Positions 1 through 5,263 are shown, counted from the stretch's first letter. The stretch: 7,195 bases of DNA from JAIRTY01 sp050257395 (GCA_050257395.1 JBLMWU010000148.1:1-7195); one strand, 5' to 3'. Program-made: numbers and translations. Notes: generated by a model not told the origin, from the sequence alone.

Positions 1-61
1 GCTGCCCGGCCAGCGGCATGCTGCGCAGCGGGAGCGTGATGCCCCATCTCGCGGTCGACAT
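1..61 (-). CDS. N-terminal fragment of a probable LLM-class (luciferase-like) F420-dependent oxidoreductase
   Basis: Reading the minus strand from the ATG at 61 gives 20 codons before the window edge, beginning MSTARWGITLPL and continuing RSMPLAGQ. A very strong Shine-Dalgarno sequence (GGAGG, plus-strand 66-70, preceded by AAAAA on the minus strand) sits 4 nt upstream and makes this start convincing. The RWGITLPL opening followed by a PLAGQ-like stretch resembles the first beta strand and loop of actinobacterial LLM-class F420-dependent oxidoreductases, which are TIM-barrel enzymes that pass hydride between F420 and an organic substrate. That a gene starts here is well supported. The family call rests on only 20 residues and is an inference, helped by the divergent neighbour, which also belongs to an F420-using family. 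The rest of the gene lies outside the window. Confidence 0.55.
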   Translation of the reverse strand, partial: MSTARWGITLPLRSMPLAGQ

Positions 62-65
62 GTGT

Positions 66-70
66 CCTCC
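66..70 (-). promoter_or_regulatory. Ribosome binding site of the left-edge gene
   Basis: The minus strand reads AAAAAGGAGGACAC directly before the ATG at 61. GGAGG is a full anti-16S match with a 4-nt spacer. It decides the start of a gene of which only the first 20 codons are visible. Confidence 0.6.
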
Positions 71-71
71 T

Positions 72-102
72 TTTTCTGGCCCTCGGCTCGCCTCCGGGCC
101 GC
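72..102. repeat. Dispersed GC-rich hairpin repeat, copy 1
   Basis: TTTTCT is followed by GGCCC (78-82), a 13-nt loop and GGGCC (96-100). The segment TTTTCT...GGCCCTCGGCT...GCCTCCGGGCCGC matches the right-edge copy at 7164-7195 with only a 2-nt insertion, a 1-nt deletion and one substitution. It lies just upstream of the ribosome binding site of the left-edge gene, so it would be in that gene's mRNA leader. A T-tract precedes the hairpin on the plus strand and no U-tract follows it in either direction, so it is not a classical intrinsic terminator. Confidence 0.55.
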
Positions 103-172
103 TGGAGCCCGCCGTCTTCCCCCCTCGCTCCGGCTCCTTCGCCGCCTCGCTCGTCAGTCCAGACGGCGGCGC

Positions 173-194
173 GGCCCTTTGGCTCGCTCGGGCC
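173..194. repeat. Dispersed GC-rich hairpin repeat, copy 2 (divergent)
   Basis: GGCCC (173-177) and GGGCC (190-194) flank TTTGGCTCGCTC. The unit shares GGCCCT, GGCTCGC, TC and GGGCC with copy 1 in the same order, with small indels. The upstream TTTTCT of the other copies is absent, so this is a core-only or decayed member. Confidence 0.4.
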
Positions 195-248
195 GGGGCG
201 CACCGCGCCCGTTGTGGCGCTCAGGTTGCCGGGTATGCGCCCCTATCA

Positions 249-292
249 TGCCCTGCCCGCGACGGCGGTGCCGAGGGGGTGCCGGGCAGGCA
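249..292. repeat. Inverted repeat / hairpin in the divergent spacer
   Basis: CCTGCCCG (252-259) pairs with CGGGCAGG (283-290). The stem extends by two more pairs (T249-A292 and G250-C291) around a bulged C251. The loop is 23 nt. No T-tract follows in either direction. It could be a leader structure or a barrier terminator; nothing in the sequence decides between these. Confidence 0.4.
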
Positions 293-316
293 AATCGGAG
301 ATGTGATCTGAAATGT

Positions 317-380
317 GAGCAGTGCTCTTGACAAGGTGATGGTGTTTGGTGAACACTGATCGTAGATGAGAGCACTGATC
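317..380 (+). promoter_or_regulatory. Promoter of the nitroreductase-family gene with three operator-like palindromes
   Basis: A consensus -35 box TTGACA lies at 328-333. With an 18-bp spacer the -10 would be AACACT (352-357), a weak match, putting the transcription start near 363. Three copies of an 11-bp palindromic word surround it. GAGCAGTGCTC (317-327, perfect palindrome) abuts the -35 box. GAACACTGATC (351-361) covers the -10. GAGCACTGATC (370-380) lies just downstream of the predicted start. All fit GA(G/A)CA-N-TG(A/C)TC. The outer two also form a 9-bp inverted repeat (320-328 with 369-377). Palindromes of this size overlapping the core promoter are typical of TetR-type repression; the regulator family is an inference and no regulator gene is in the window. 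Confidence 0.6.
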
Positions 381-385
381 TCAAC

Positions 386-391
386 AGGAGG
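386..391 (+). promoter_or_regulatory. Ribosome binding site of the nitroreductase-family gene
   Basis: AGGAGG at 386-391, followed by AAGCC and ATG at 397, is a near-perfect Shine-Dalgarno sequence at standard spacing. It fixes the start codon. Confidence 0.85.
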
Positions 392-396
392 AAGCC

Positions 397-852
397 ATGA
401 CCACCGGCAGCGAGCCCCGTTACGTCCAGCCCACCACCAGTACCCGCGTGTTCAACCGGGCGGTGTCCGGCCTGACCCGGCTCGGCCTGAGCGTGTGGGG
501 GTCACGGGTGCTGGCCGTGCGCGGCCGCACCTCCGGTGAGTGGCGCACCACCCCGGTGAACCTGCTCACCTACCAGGGCGAGCGCTACCTGGTCGCCCCC
601 CGCGGCGAGACCCAGTGGGTCCGCAACATCCGGGTGGCGGGCGGCGGCGAGCTGCGGCTGGGCCGGCGGGCCGAGCCTTTCACGGTCACCGAGGTGGCCG
701 ACGCCGACAAGCCCGCCATCCTGCGCGCCTATCTCACCCGCTGGAAGATGGAGATCGGCGTGTTCTTCCAGGGCGTGGGGCCGGACGCGCCGGAGGCGCG
801 GCTGGCGGAGATCGCACCCGGCTACCCGGTCTTCCGGATCACCAGCCGGTGA
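397..852 (+). CDS. Nitroreductase-family deazaflavin (F420)-dependent oxidoreductase
   Basis: This is a 151-residue protein of the Ddn/FDOR-A type, small split-beta-barrel enzymes that use reduced F420 to reduce quinones, nitro compounds or other electrophiles. Visible hallmarks are the RGRTSGEWRTTPVNLL segment (about 42-57), which matches the family's G.RTG..R..PL motif, the YLVAPRG strand (64-70) and QWVRNIRVAGGGEL (73-86), equivalent to the conserved P.W..N..A block near the F420 phosphate. Length is normal for the family. The N-terminal 25 residues may form the amphipathic helix seen in membrane-associated members. The start is fixed by AGGAGG at 386. Upstream is a strong, apparently operator-controlled promoter, so expression is probably inducible. 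The divergent left-edge gene probably also uses F420. The gene ends 19 bp before a convergent PHP gene. The substrate cannot be told from sequence. Confidence 0.9.
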   Translation: MTTGSEPRYVQPTTSTRVFNRAVSGLTRLGLSVWGSRVLAVRGRTSGEWRTTPVNLLTYQGERYLVAPRGETQWVRNIRVAGGGELRLGRRAEPFTVTEVADADKPAILRAYLTRWKMEIGVFFQGVGPDAPEARLAEIAPGYPVFRITSR

Positions 853-879
853 CCGCGGCGGCGGGCGCCGGTCAGCGGC
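845..879. terminator. Bidirectional hairpin holding both convergent stop codons
   Basis: TGACCG (850-855) pairs with CGGTCA (869-874). After one G-G mismatch the stem continues with GCCG (845-848) against CGGC (876-879). The loop is 13 nt. The left arm contains the TGA of the nitroreductase-family gene and the right arm contains the TGA (read on the minus strand) of the PHP gene. No T-tract follows, which is common in high-GC actinomycetes. The terminator role is inferred from position. Confidence 0.5.
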
Positions 880-2086
880 TGAGGGCGAGGGTGGCGCCGG
901 TCGGGTCCAGCAGCCGGTACCACCCCGGCCCGGCCGGGAAGGCAGCCACCGGCCCGCGCACCAGGGCGCACGGGCCGTCCGGGCCGGCCAGCACCGCGCC
1001 GTCGGCGTCCACCGCGATCAGCTCGCCGCCCGAGCGCAGCAACACCGGGCCGTCCCGCTCCGCCGAGATCGCGGTGCGGCCGGCCCGCAGCCCGGCCAGC
1101 ACGGCCCCCGCGCCGTCCCCCTCGCACTCCACCCAGGTGGTCGGGGTGCCGGGCAGCGCGTCGGAGCCCGGGCGGTGCCAGTCGCTGCCGCCGACCGGGA
1201 TGGCGCCGGGGTCCCAGGCCTGCCACCAGGCCAGCGGCGTGGTCCAGTGCAGGTCGAGCCAGCTCCAGTGCCACACCTCCGCCAGCGGAGGGCGGCGCCG
1301 CATGGGCAGGGTCCAGCTCAGCTCGCCGCCGATCGGGTGGTTGACCGACAGCAGGCCGCCGGCCCGCTCGGTGGCCGTCAGCCAGGCGTCGGCGCTCTCC
1401 CGGAAGTCGATCCAGGTACCCGCGCCTACTGCGCCCGCGTGCCCGCCGCTGGTGGTGACCTCCTGGCCCGGGATCAGGATCAGCTGATACCGGGCGGCCG
1501 CGGCGGGCAGCTCCTGGTAGTGGCTGATGGTGTTGTGGTCGGTCACGGCCAGGAAGTCAAGGCCGCGGCCGGCGGCCAGCTGGGCGACCTCGCCGACGGT
1601 CATCACCCCGTCCGAGTGCACGGTATGGGTGTGCAGGTCGCCCGCGAGCCAGCGGCGCCCCGCGGCCGCGGGCAGGTCACGCCGCGGCGGCCGTTCCCGC
1701 GGTGGCGGCAGCGGGGCCGGCGGCGGCAGTGCGAGGCGCCCAGGGGTGGCGCTGACCTCGGCGGCCAGCCGGTACTCCAGCCCGCCCGGCGGCAGCCGGT
1801 AGATCCCGACCATCACCTGCCAGGGGCCGGCCTCCAGCTCACCGGGCAGGTAGCCGGGGGTGGCCCGGTCAGCGGTGATCGTGAACGAACCGCGCGCCCC
1901 GCCGGACCAGCCGCGGAAGCCGGCCGGGCTCAGGCAGCCCAGGTCCAGCACCCCGGCCGAGCGGTCGTAGCCCAGTTCCACCCGCAGCGCGTGCGACCCG
2001 GGCGGGACCTCCACCGGCAGGTAGTGCCACGGTGAGGTGAACCGGTCTTCCAGCGTCCACCACCCGTGGTGCCGTGTCGCGGCCAT
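872..2086 (-). CDS. PHP-domain metallo-hydrolase, CehA/McbA-like
   Basis: This is a 404-residue protein if begun at ATG 2086. Residues 1-120 look like a beta-sandwich (GWWTLEDRFTSPWHYLPVEVPPG, then SFTIT and WQVMVGIYRLPP) that precedes the catalytic domain in CehA/McbA-type proteins. A Pro-rich linker (121-137) leads into a complete PHP domain. Its metal-binding motifs are DLHTHTVHSDG (H152, H154, D159), TDHN (D183, H184), GQE (E209), GGHAG (H216), NHP (H250) and GSDWH (D302, H304). The family hydrolyses phosphoesters, carbamates or related bonds with a two- or three-metal centre. The substrate here is unknown, and no signal peptide is seen. The frame is open upstream to 2260, but the extra 58 residues resemble no domain. 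ATG 2086 has only a weak GAGGG nearby. The gene converges on the nitroreductase-family gene and diverges from the MATE gene. Confidence 0.88.
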   Translation of the reverse strand: MAATRHHGWWTLEDRFTSPWHYLPVEVPPGSHALRVELGYDRSAGVLDLGCLSPAGFRGWSGGARGSFTITADRATPGYLPGELEAGPWQVMVGIYRLPPGGLEYRLAAEVSATPGRLALPPPAPLPPPRERPPRRDLPAAAGRRWLAGDLHTHTVHSDGVMTVGEVAQLAAGRGLDFLAVTDHNTISHYQELPAAAARYQLILIPGQEVTTSGGHAGAVGAGTWIDFRESADAWLTATERAGGLLSVNHPIGGELSWTLPMRRRPPLAEVWHWSWLDLHWTTPLAWWQAWDPGAIPVGGSDWHRPGSDALPGTPTTWVECEGDGAGAVLAGLRAGRTAISAERDGPVLLRSGGELIAVDADGAVLAGPDGPCALVRGPVAAFPAGPGWYRLLDPTGATLALSR

Positions 2087-2121
2087 GCCCTCATCCGACC
2101 AGATCCGCGCCGGCCCGGCCA

Positions 2122-2139
2122 CCCCGCGCACCCGCGGGG
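2122..2139. repeat. Perfect 7-bp stem hairpin upstream of the PHP gene
   Basis: CCCCGCG (2122-2128), loop CACC, then CGCGGGG (2133-2139). It lies about 36 nt upstream of the chosen PHP start and so probably in its mRNA leader, where it could affect translation. If the gene really starts farther upstream, the hairpin would be coding. Confidence 0.4.
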
Positions 2140-2198
2140 CCGTTCCCTTGGCGTGGCCGGCTCGTGACCATGGGATCGCTGTCCACCTGCCGGCAGCA

Positions 2199-2211
2199 AT
2201 CACGTGATCAC
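2199..2211. promoter_or_regulatory. Overlapping palindromes in the PHP/MATE divergent region
   Basis: ATCACGTGAT (2199-2208) and GTGATCAC (2204-2211) are both perfect palindromes and share five bases. They sit in the middle of the 184-bp divergent spacer, an expected place for an operator acting on either gene. Functional assignment is inference; short palindromes also occur by chance. Confidence 0.3.
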
Positions 2212-2232
2212 AATGGCGGGCGGGGATATCGG

Positions 2233-2256
2233 CTGCGAATTGTTTGCAGATACTCT
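2233..2256 (+). promoter_or_regulatory. Candidate operator and -10 element ahead of the MATE gene
   Basis: CTGCGAATTGTTTGCAG (2233-2249) is an imperfect palindrome: 7-bp arms with six of seven positions symmetric around TTG. TACTCT (2251-2256), which fits the loose actinobacterial TAnnnT -10 pattern, follows immediately. Transcription would then begin near 2262-2264, only 7-9 nt before ATG 2271, giving a nearly leaderless mRNA. No clear -35 box is seen. Confidence 0.3.
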
Positions 2257-2270
2257 TCATGTGCGATTAG

Positions 2271-3770
2271 ATGGCGGCTGTGGAGCCGGCCTCGCCCCCA
2301 GGGCCCTCACGCGGTGAGGACACGCGGACAAGGGCGGGATCCGCCGGGACGGGGCCAGCCGGAACAGGACCAGCCGGAGCGGGACCGGCCGGGGCGGGAC
2401 GGGGCACGGTGCCCGCCGGGGCGGTGGCGCTCAGCCTCCGCAGGCGTGCCTTCGCCGCCCTGCGCAGCCCGCAGGACGCCGAGATCCTGCGGCTGGCCGT
2501 GCCGGCTTTCGGTGCGCTGGTGGCCGAGCCGCTGTTCCTGCTGGCCGACTCCGCGATCGTGGGCCGGATCGGCACCACCGCGCTCGGCGGGCTCGGGGTC
2601 GCCAGCCAGGCCCTGTCCACCCTGGTCAACGTGTCCATCTTCCTGGCCTACGGCACCACCGCCGCGGTGGCCAGGCAACTGGGGGCCGGAAACCGGAAGG
2701 CGGCGATCCGGCAGGGGATCGACGGGCTGTGGCTGGCCGCGCTGATCGGCGTGCTGGTGCTGGCCGCGGGCTGGCCGCTGGCGCCCGCCATCGTGCACGC
2801 CTTCGGCGCGTCCCCGGGCGTCACCGCGGGCGCCGTCACCTATCTGCGGATCAGCCTGCTCGGGGCGCCCGCCATGCTGGCCGTGCTGGCCGGCACGGGC
2901 GTGCTGCGCGGCCTGCAGGACACCCGCACCCCGCTGGCCGTGGCGGTCAGCGCCAACGTCGTCAACGTGGCGCTGAACGCGTTCCTGGTGCTGGGGCTGC
3001 ACTGGGGCCTGGCCGGGTCGGCCTGGGGCACCGTGACCGCCCAGGCCGCGGCGGCGGCCTGCTATCTGGCGGTGGTGGCGCGGGGCGCCCGGCGGGCCGG
3101 GGTCAGCTTCCGGCCGGATGCGGCCGGGCTGCGGGCCGGGGCCGCCGCCGGGGCCTCGCTGCTGCTGCGGACGCTGGCGCTGCAGGCGGTGCTGGTGATG
3201 ACGACCGCAATCGCCGCCCGGGACGGCAACGACGCCATCGCCGCGCACCAGATCGCGTTCCGGCTGTGGATGCTGCTGGCCCTGGCGCTGGACGCGATCG
3301 CGATCGCCGGGCAGGCGATCACCGGTCGTTACCTCGGGGCGGGTGACGTGCCCGGCGCGCGGGCGGCGACCCGGCGGATGACCGGCTGGGGCGCGGTCTA
3401 CGGGGTGGTGTTCGGCGTGCTGCTGCTGGCCGCCCGCCCGCTGCTGCCCGCCGTGTTCGCGGCGTCGCCCGGGGTGAGCAGGCTGCTGCTGACGGTGCTG
3501 GTGATCGCCGCCGTGCAGCAGCCGGTGGCAGGGGTGGTGTTTGTGCTCGACGGGGTGCTGATCGGCGCGGGGGACCAGGACTACCTCGCGCTGGCCGGGC
3601 TGGCCACGGCCGCCGTGTTCGGGGCGGGCGCGGCCCTGGTGCTGCTCACCCACGGCGGCCTGGTCGCCCTCTGGCTGGCCTACAGCGCCTGGCTGGCCGC
3701 CCGGTTCGTGACCCTGACCATGCGCGCCCGCGGGTCGGCGTGGCTGGTCACGGGGGCGGTCCGGCGCTGA
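2271..3770 (+). CDS. MATE-family multidrug/metabolite efflux transporter, DinF-like
   Basis: This is a 499-residue membrane protein with about 12 hydrophobic segments spread from residue 72 to 490. DinF-type MATE features include LRLAVPAFGALVAEPLF (TM1, about 73-89), the conserved Asp in LLADSAIVG (D93), GTGVLRGLQDTRTP in the first half, and AAHQIAFRLWMLL with AIAIAGQAITGRYLGAGD in the second. MATE proteins expel cations, drugs or metabolites in exchange for H+ or Na+. The substrate here is unknown. The first 46 residues are an atypical Pro/Ala/Gly-rich leader with more A/T-ending codons than the rest. ATG 2271 follows an in-frame TAG and has no Shine-Dalgarno sequence. GTG codons at 2280, 2409 and 2424 are alternatives, the last two giving N-termini closer to what I expect for the family. 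It is divergent from the PHP gene. Confidence 0.88.
   Translation: MAAVEPASPPGPSRGEDTRTRAGSAGTGPAGTGPAGAGPAGAGRGTVPAGAVALSLRRRAFAALRSPQDAEILRLAVPAFGALVAEPLFLLADSAIVGRIGTTALGGLGVASQALSTLVNVSIFLAYGTTAAVARQLGAGNRKAAIRQGIDGLWLAALIGVLVLAAGWPLAPAIVHAFGASPGVTAGAVTYLRISLLGAPAMLAVLAGTGVLRGLQDTRTPLAVAVSANVVNVALNAFLVLGLHWGLAGSAWGTVTAQAAAAACYLAVVARGARRAGVSFRPDAAGLRAGAAAGASLLLRTLALQAVLVMTTAIAARDGNDAIAAHQIAFRLWMLLALALDAIAIAGQAITGRYLGAGDVPGARAATRRMTGWGAVYGVVFGVLLLAARPLLPAVFAASPGVSRLLLTVLVIAAVQQPVAGVVFVLDGVLIGAGDQDYLALAGLATAAVFGAGAALVLLTHGGLVALWLAYSAWLAARFVTLTMRARGSAWLVTGAVRR
2343..2402 (+). repeat. Four tandem 15-bp units in the MATE leader
   Basis: Units GCCGGGACGGGGCCA (2343-2357), GCCGGAACAGGACCA (2358-2372), GCCGGAGCGGGACCG (2373-2387) and GCCGGGGCGGGACGG (2388-2402) lie head to tail. 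Since 15 is a multiple of three, the frame is preserved, and the units encode (A)GTGP/(A)GAGP repeats. The array may be a disordered N-terminal tail or untranslated DNA, depending on the true start. Confidence 0.7.
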
Positions 3771-3791
3771 CCGCGGGCGGGCCGCCGCTGG

Positions 3792-3807
3792 CCGGGTACC
3801 ACCCCGG
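3792..3807 (+). terminator. Weak hairpin after the MATE gene
   Basis: CCGGG (3792-3796) and CCCGG (3803-3807) flank a 6-nt loop, 22 nt after the MATE stop. The stem is only 5 bp and has no T-tract. It is listed because it is the only obvious structure between the two co-directional genes. Confidence 0.25.
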
Positions 3808-3863
3808 TGTCACGCCCCGGACGCCCGTGATCCACCATTTATCCATCCCCGGACTCTTTCGTC

Positions 3864-3872
3864 TACTAGCGT
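3864..3872 (+). promoter_or_regulatory. Candidate -10 region of the UDP-glucose dehydrogenase gene
   Basis: TACTAGCGT contains two overlapping -10-like words, TACTAG (3864-3869) and TAGCGT (3867-3872), the latter fitting TAnnnT. It lies about 54 nt before the start codon in the least GC-rich part of the 155-bp spacer. No -35 of the TTGACA type is found at 16-19 bp. Confidence 0.3.
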
Positions 3873-3912
3873 GGATCGCCCACCCCCGCGCGTTTGGACC
3901 GGCTCAGCCGCG

Positions 3913-3918
3913 AAAGGA
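3913..3918 (+). promoter_or_regulatory. Ribosome binding site that sets the GTG start of UDP-glucose dehydrogenase
   Basis: AAAGGA at 3913-3918 is 7 nt from GTG 3926. The frame is open back to 3740, so this site, together with the position of the Rossmann motif, is what decides the start. Confidence 0.65.
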
Positions 3919-3925
3919 TGGTGCA

Positions 3926-5245
3926 GTGGCACCTCGCCTCACTGTGTTCGGTACCGGGTACCTTGGCGCCACCCACGCCGCCTGCATGGCCGAGCTGGGG
4001 TTCGAGGTTCTCGGAGTCGACACCAACGCGGCCCAGATCGCCGCGCTGGCAGCGGGCAGGCTGCCCTTCTACGAGCCGGGCCTGCCGCCGCTGCTGGAGC
4101 GCGGCATCGCCTCCGGCCGGCTGCGCTTCACCACCTCCTACCAGGAGGCGGCGGACTTCGGGGACGTGCACTTCGTCTGCGTCGGCACCCCCCAGCGGCC
4201 GGACTCCGGCAGCGCGGACCTGTCTCACCTGCTCAGCTGCGTCGACACGCTGGCGCCGCTGCTGACCCGGCCGTGCCTGGTGGTGGGCAAGTCCACCGTG
4301 CCGGCGGGCACCGCGGCGCTGCTGGCCGGGCGGGTGGCCCGGCTCGCCCCCGCGGGCGAGGCCGCCGAGCTCGCCTGGAACCCGGAGTTCCTGCGCGAGG
4401 GCTTTGCGGTGGAGGACACGCTGCGGCCCGAGCGCCTGGTGGCGGGGGTGCGGTCGGAGCGCGCCGAGGCGACCCTGCGCGAGGTGTACGCGAGCCTGCT
4501 GGATGACGGCGTGCCCTTCATCGTCACCGACTACCCGACCGCCGAGCTGGTGAAGGTGGCGGCGAACGCGTTCCTGGCCACCAAGATCTCCTTCATCAAC
4601 GCGATGGCGGAGGTGTGCGAAGCAGCCGACGCGGACGTGACCAAGCTGGCCGAGGCGCTGGCACACGACCACCGGATCGGCGGGGCCAGCTTCCGGCCCG
4701 GTCTCGGGTTCGGCGGCGGCTGCCTGCCCAAGGACCTGCGCGCGTTCCTGACCTGGGCCGACGAGAATGAGACCAGCCACTCGGTGTCGTTCCTGCGGGA
4801 CATGGACGCGATCAACCTGCGCCGCCGGGACCGGATGGTCGCGCTGGCGGCGGAGCTGGCGGGCGGCTCGCTGCAGGGCCGCACCGTCGGCGTGCTCGGC
4901 CTGGCCTTCAAGCCGGACTCCGACGACCTGCGGGACTCCCCGGCGCTGGGCGTCGCCCGGGCCGTCGCGGCGCAGGGCGCACGGGTGGTCGCCTACGACC
5001 CGGCCGCCATGGACCGGGCCAAGGTCGCCCACCCCGAGCTGGAGTACGCCGGCTCGGTGATCGGCGCCGCCACCGGCGCGGACGTGCTGCTGCTGCTCAC
5101 CGAGTGGGCCGAGTTCCGCGAGGCCGACCCGGAGGTCATCGGCAAGGCGGTGGCGCGGCGCCACGTGGTGGACGGCCGCCACGCCCTCGACCCCGGGGTG
5201 TGGCGCGCGGCCGGCTGGATCTACCGCGCCCTCGGCCGCCCGTGA
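3926..5245 (+). CDS. ugd: UDP-glucose 6-dehydrogenase (UDP-glucose/GDP-mannose dehydrogenase family)
   Basis: The product oxidises UDP-glucose to UDP-glucuronate with two NAD+, in the cytoplasm. At 439 residues from GTG 3926 it has normal family length. The N-terminal Rossmann domain opens with VFGTGYLG (GxGxxG, 9-14) and has D32 at the end of strand two (LGVDTN). NPEFLREG begins at N152. The helix LVKVAANAFLATKISFINA provides K210 and N214. GFGGGCLPKDL carries the catalytic Cys266. The C-terminal domain has FKPDSDDLRDSP (328-339). All expected catalytic residues are present. An upstream extension to 3740 would add 62 residues with no family counterpart and is rejected. The gene converges on a glycosyltransferase and UDP-glucuronate decarboxylase pair, and the latter would use its product. 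GDP-mannose dehydrogenase is a less likely alternative given that neighbour. Confidence 0.93.
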   Translation: MAPRLTVFGTGYLGATHAACMAELGFEVLGVDTNAAQIAALAAGRLPFYEPGLPPLLERGIASGRLRFTTSYQEAADFGDVHFVCVGTPQRPDSGSADLSHLLSCVDTLAPLLTRPCLVVGKSTVPAGTAALLAGRVARLAPAGEAAELAWNPEFLREGFAVEDTLRPERLVAGVRSERAEATLREVYASLLDDGVPFIVTDYPTAELVKVAANAFLATKISFINAMAEVCEAADADVTKLAEALAHDHRIGGASFRPGLGFGGGCLPKDLRAFLTWADENETSHSVSFLRDMDAINLRRRDRMVALAAELAGGSLQGRTVGVLGLAFKPDSDDLRDSPALGVARAVAAQGARVVAYDPAAMDRAKVAHPELEYAGSVIGAATGADVLLLLTEWAEFREADPEVIGKAVARRHVVDGRHALDPGVWRAAGWIYRALGRP

Positions 5246-5263
5246 CGCCCGGCGGCTGACGCC

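Larger units (their letters stand above)
62..396. other. Divergent intergenic region with repeats, hairpins and operators; no gene seen
   Basis: This stretch separates the left-edge gene from the nitroreductase-family gene. Open frames across it give Arg/Pro/Cys-rich translations with no family resemblance and no ribosome binding site, so I call none. From 62 to about 200 it is GC-rich. Positions 110-160 are strongly pyrimidine-biased on the plus strand, and two copies of the GGCCC...GGGCC hairpin repeat flank that run. A 9-bp inverted repeat (CCGCCGTCT at 109-117 with AGACGGCGG at 161-169) brackets the pyrimidine run. A second hairpin follows at 249-292. From about 300 the base composition drops to ordinary promoter-like DNA with a TTGACA box and three operator-like palindromes. 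If the left-edge gene is transcribed from near 300, it would have a structured leader of roughly 240 nt. Confidence 0.6.

Noticed and set aside
18..331. Small open frames in the left intergenic region (18-311, 62-331 plus; 154-384 minus)
   Set aside because: Low-complexity translations without Shine-Dalgarno sequences, overlapping hairpins and the operator region.
540..1487. 315-codon plus-strand open frame overlapping the nitroreductase-family and PHP genes
   Set aside because: Arg/Pro/Ser/Gly-rich translation with no motifs. It is the high-GC shadow of two genes with clear family motifs, one of them antisense.
1175..2035. 286-codon plus-strand open frame antisense to the PHP gene
   Set aside because: Gln/Arg/Gly-rich low-complexity translation, no ribosome binding site and no family motif, while the opposite strand encodes a complete PHP domain.
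2087..2260. N-terminal extension of the PHP protein back to ATG 2260
   Set aside because: The 58 extra residues show no domain, run through a perfect hairpin and palindromes, and would nearly abut the divergent MATE start. The domain-like sequence begins right after ATG 2086.
2343..2402. CRISPR-like array
   Set aside because: The four 15-bp units are directly adjacent with no spacers and are far too short; this is a simple in-frame tandem repeat.
2307..3653. 448-codon minus-strand open frame antisense to the MATE gene
   Set aside because: Extremely rich in Gln, His, Arg and Gly, typical of the complement of a GC-rich membrane protein gene; the MATE reading is unambiguous.
3740..3925. N-terminal extension of UDP-glucose dehydrogenase back to ATG 3740
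   Set aside because: It would overlap the end of the MATE gene and put 62 unrelated residues before a Rossmann fold that normally starts at the N-terminus. AAAGGA supports GTG 3926.
3866..5182. 438-codon minus-strand open frame antisense to UDP-glucose dehydrogenase
   Set aside because: His/Gln/Arg/Gly-rich shadow; all catalytic motifs lie on the plus strand.
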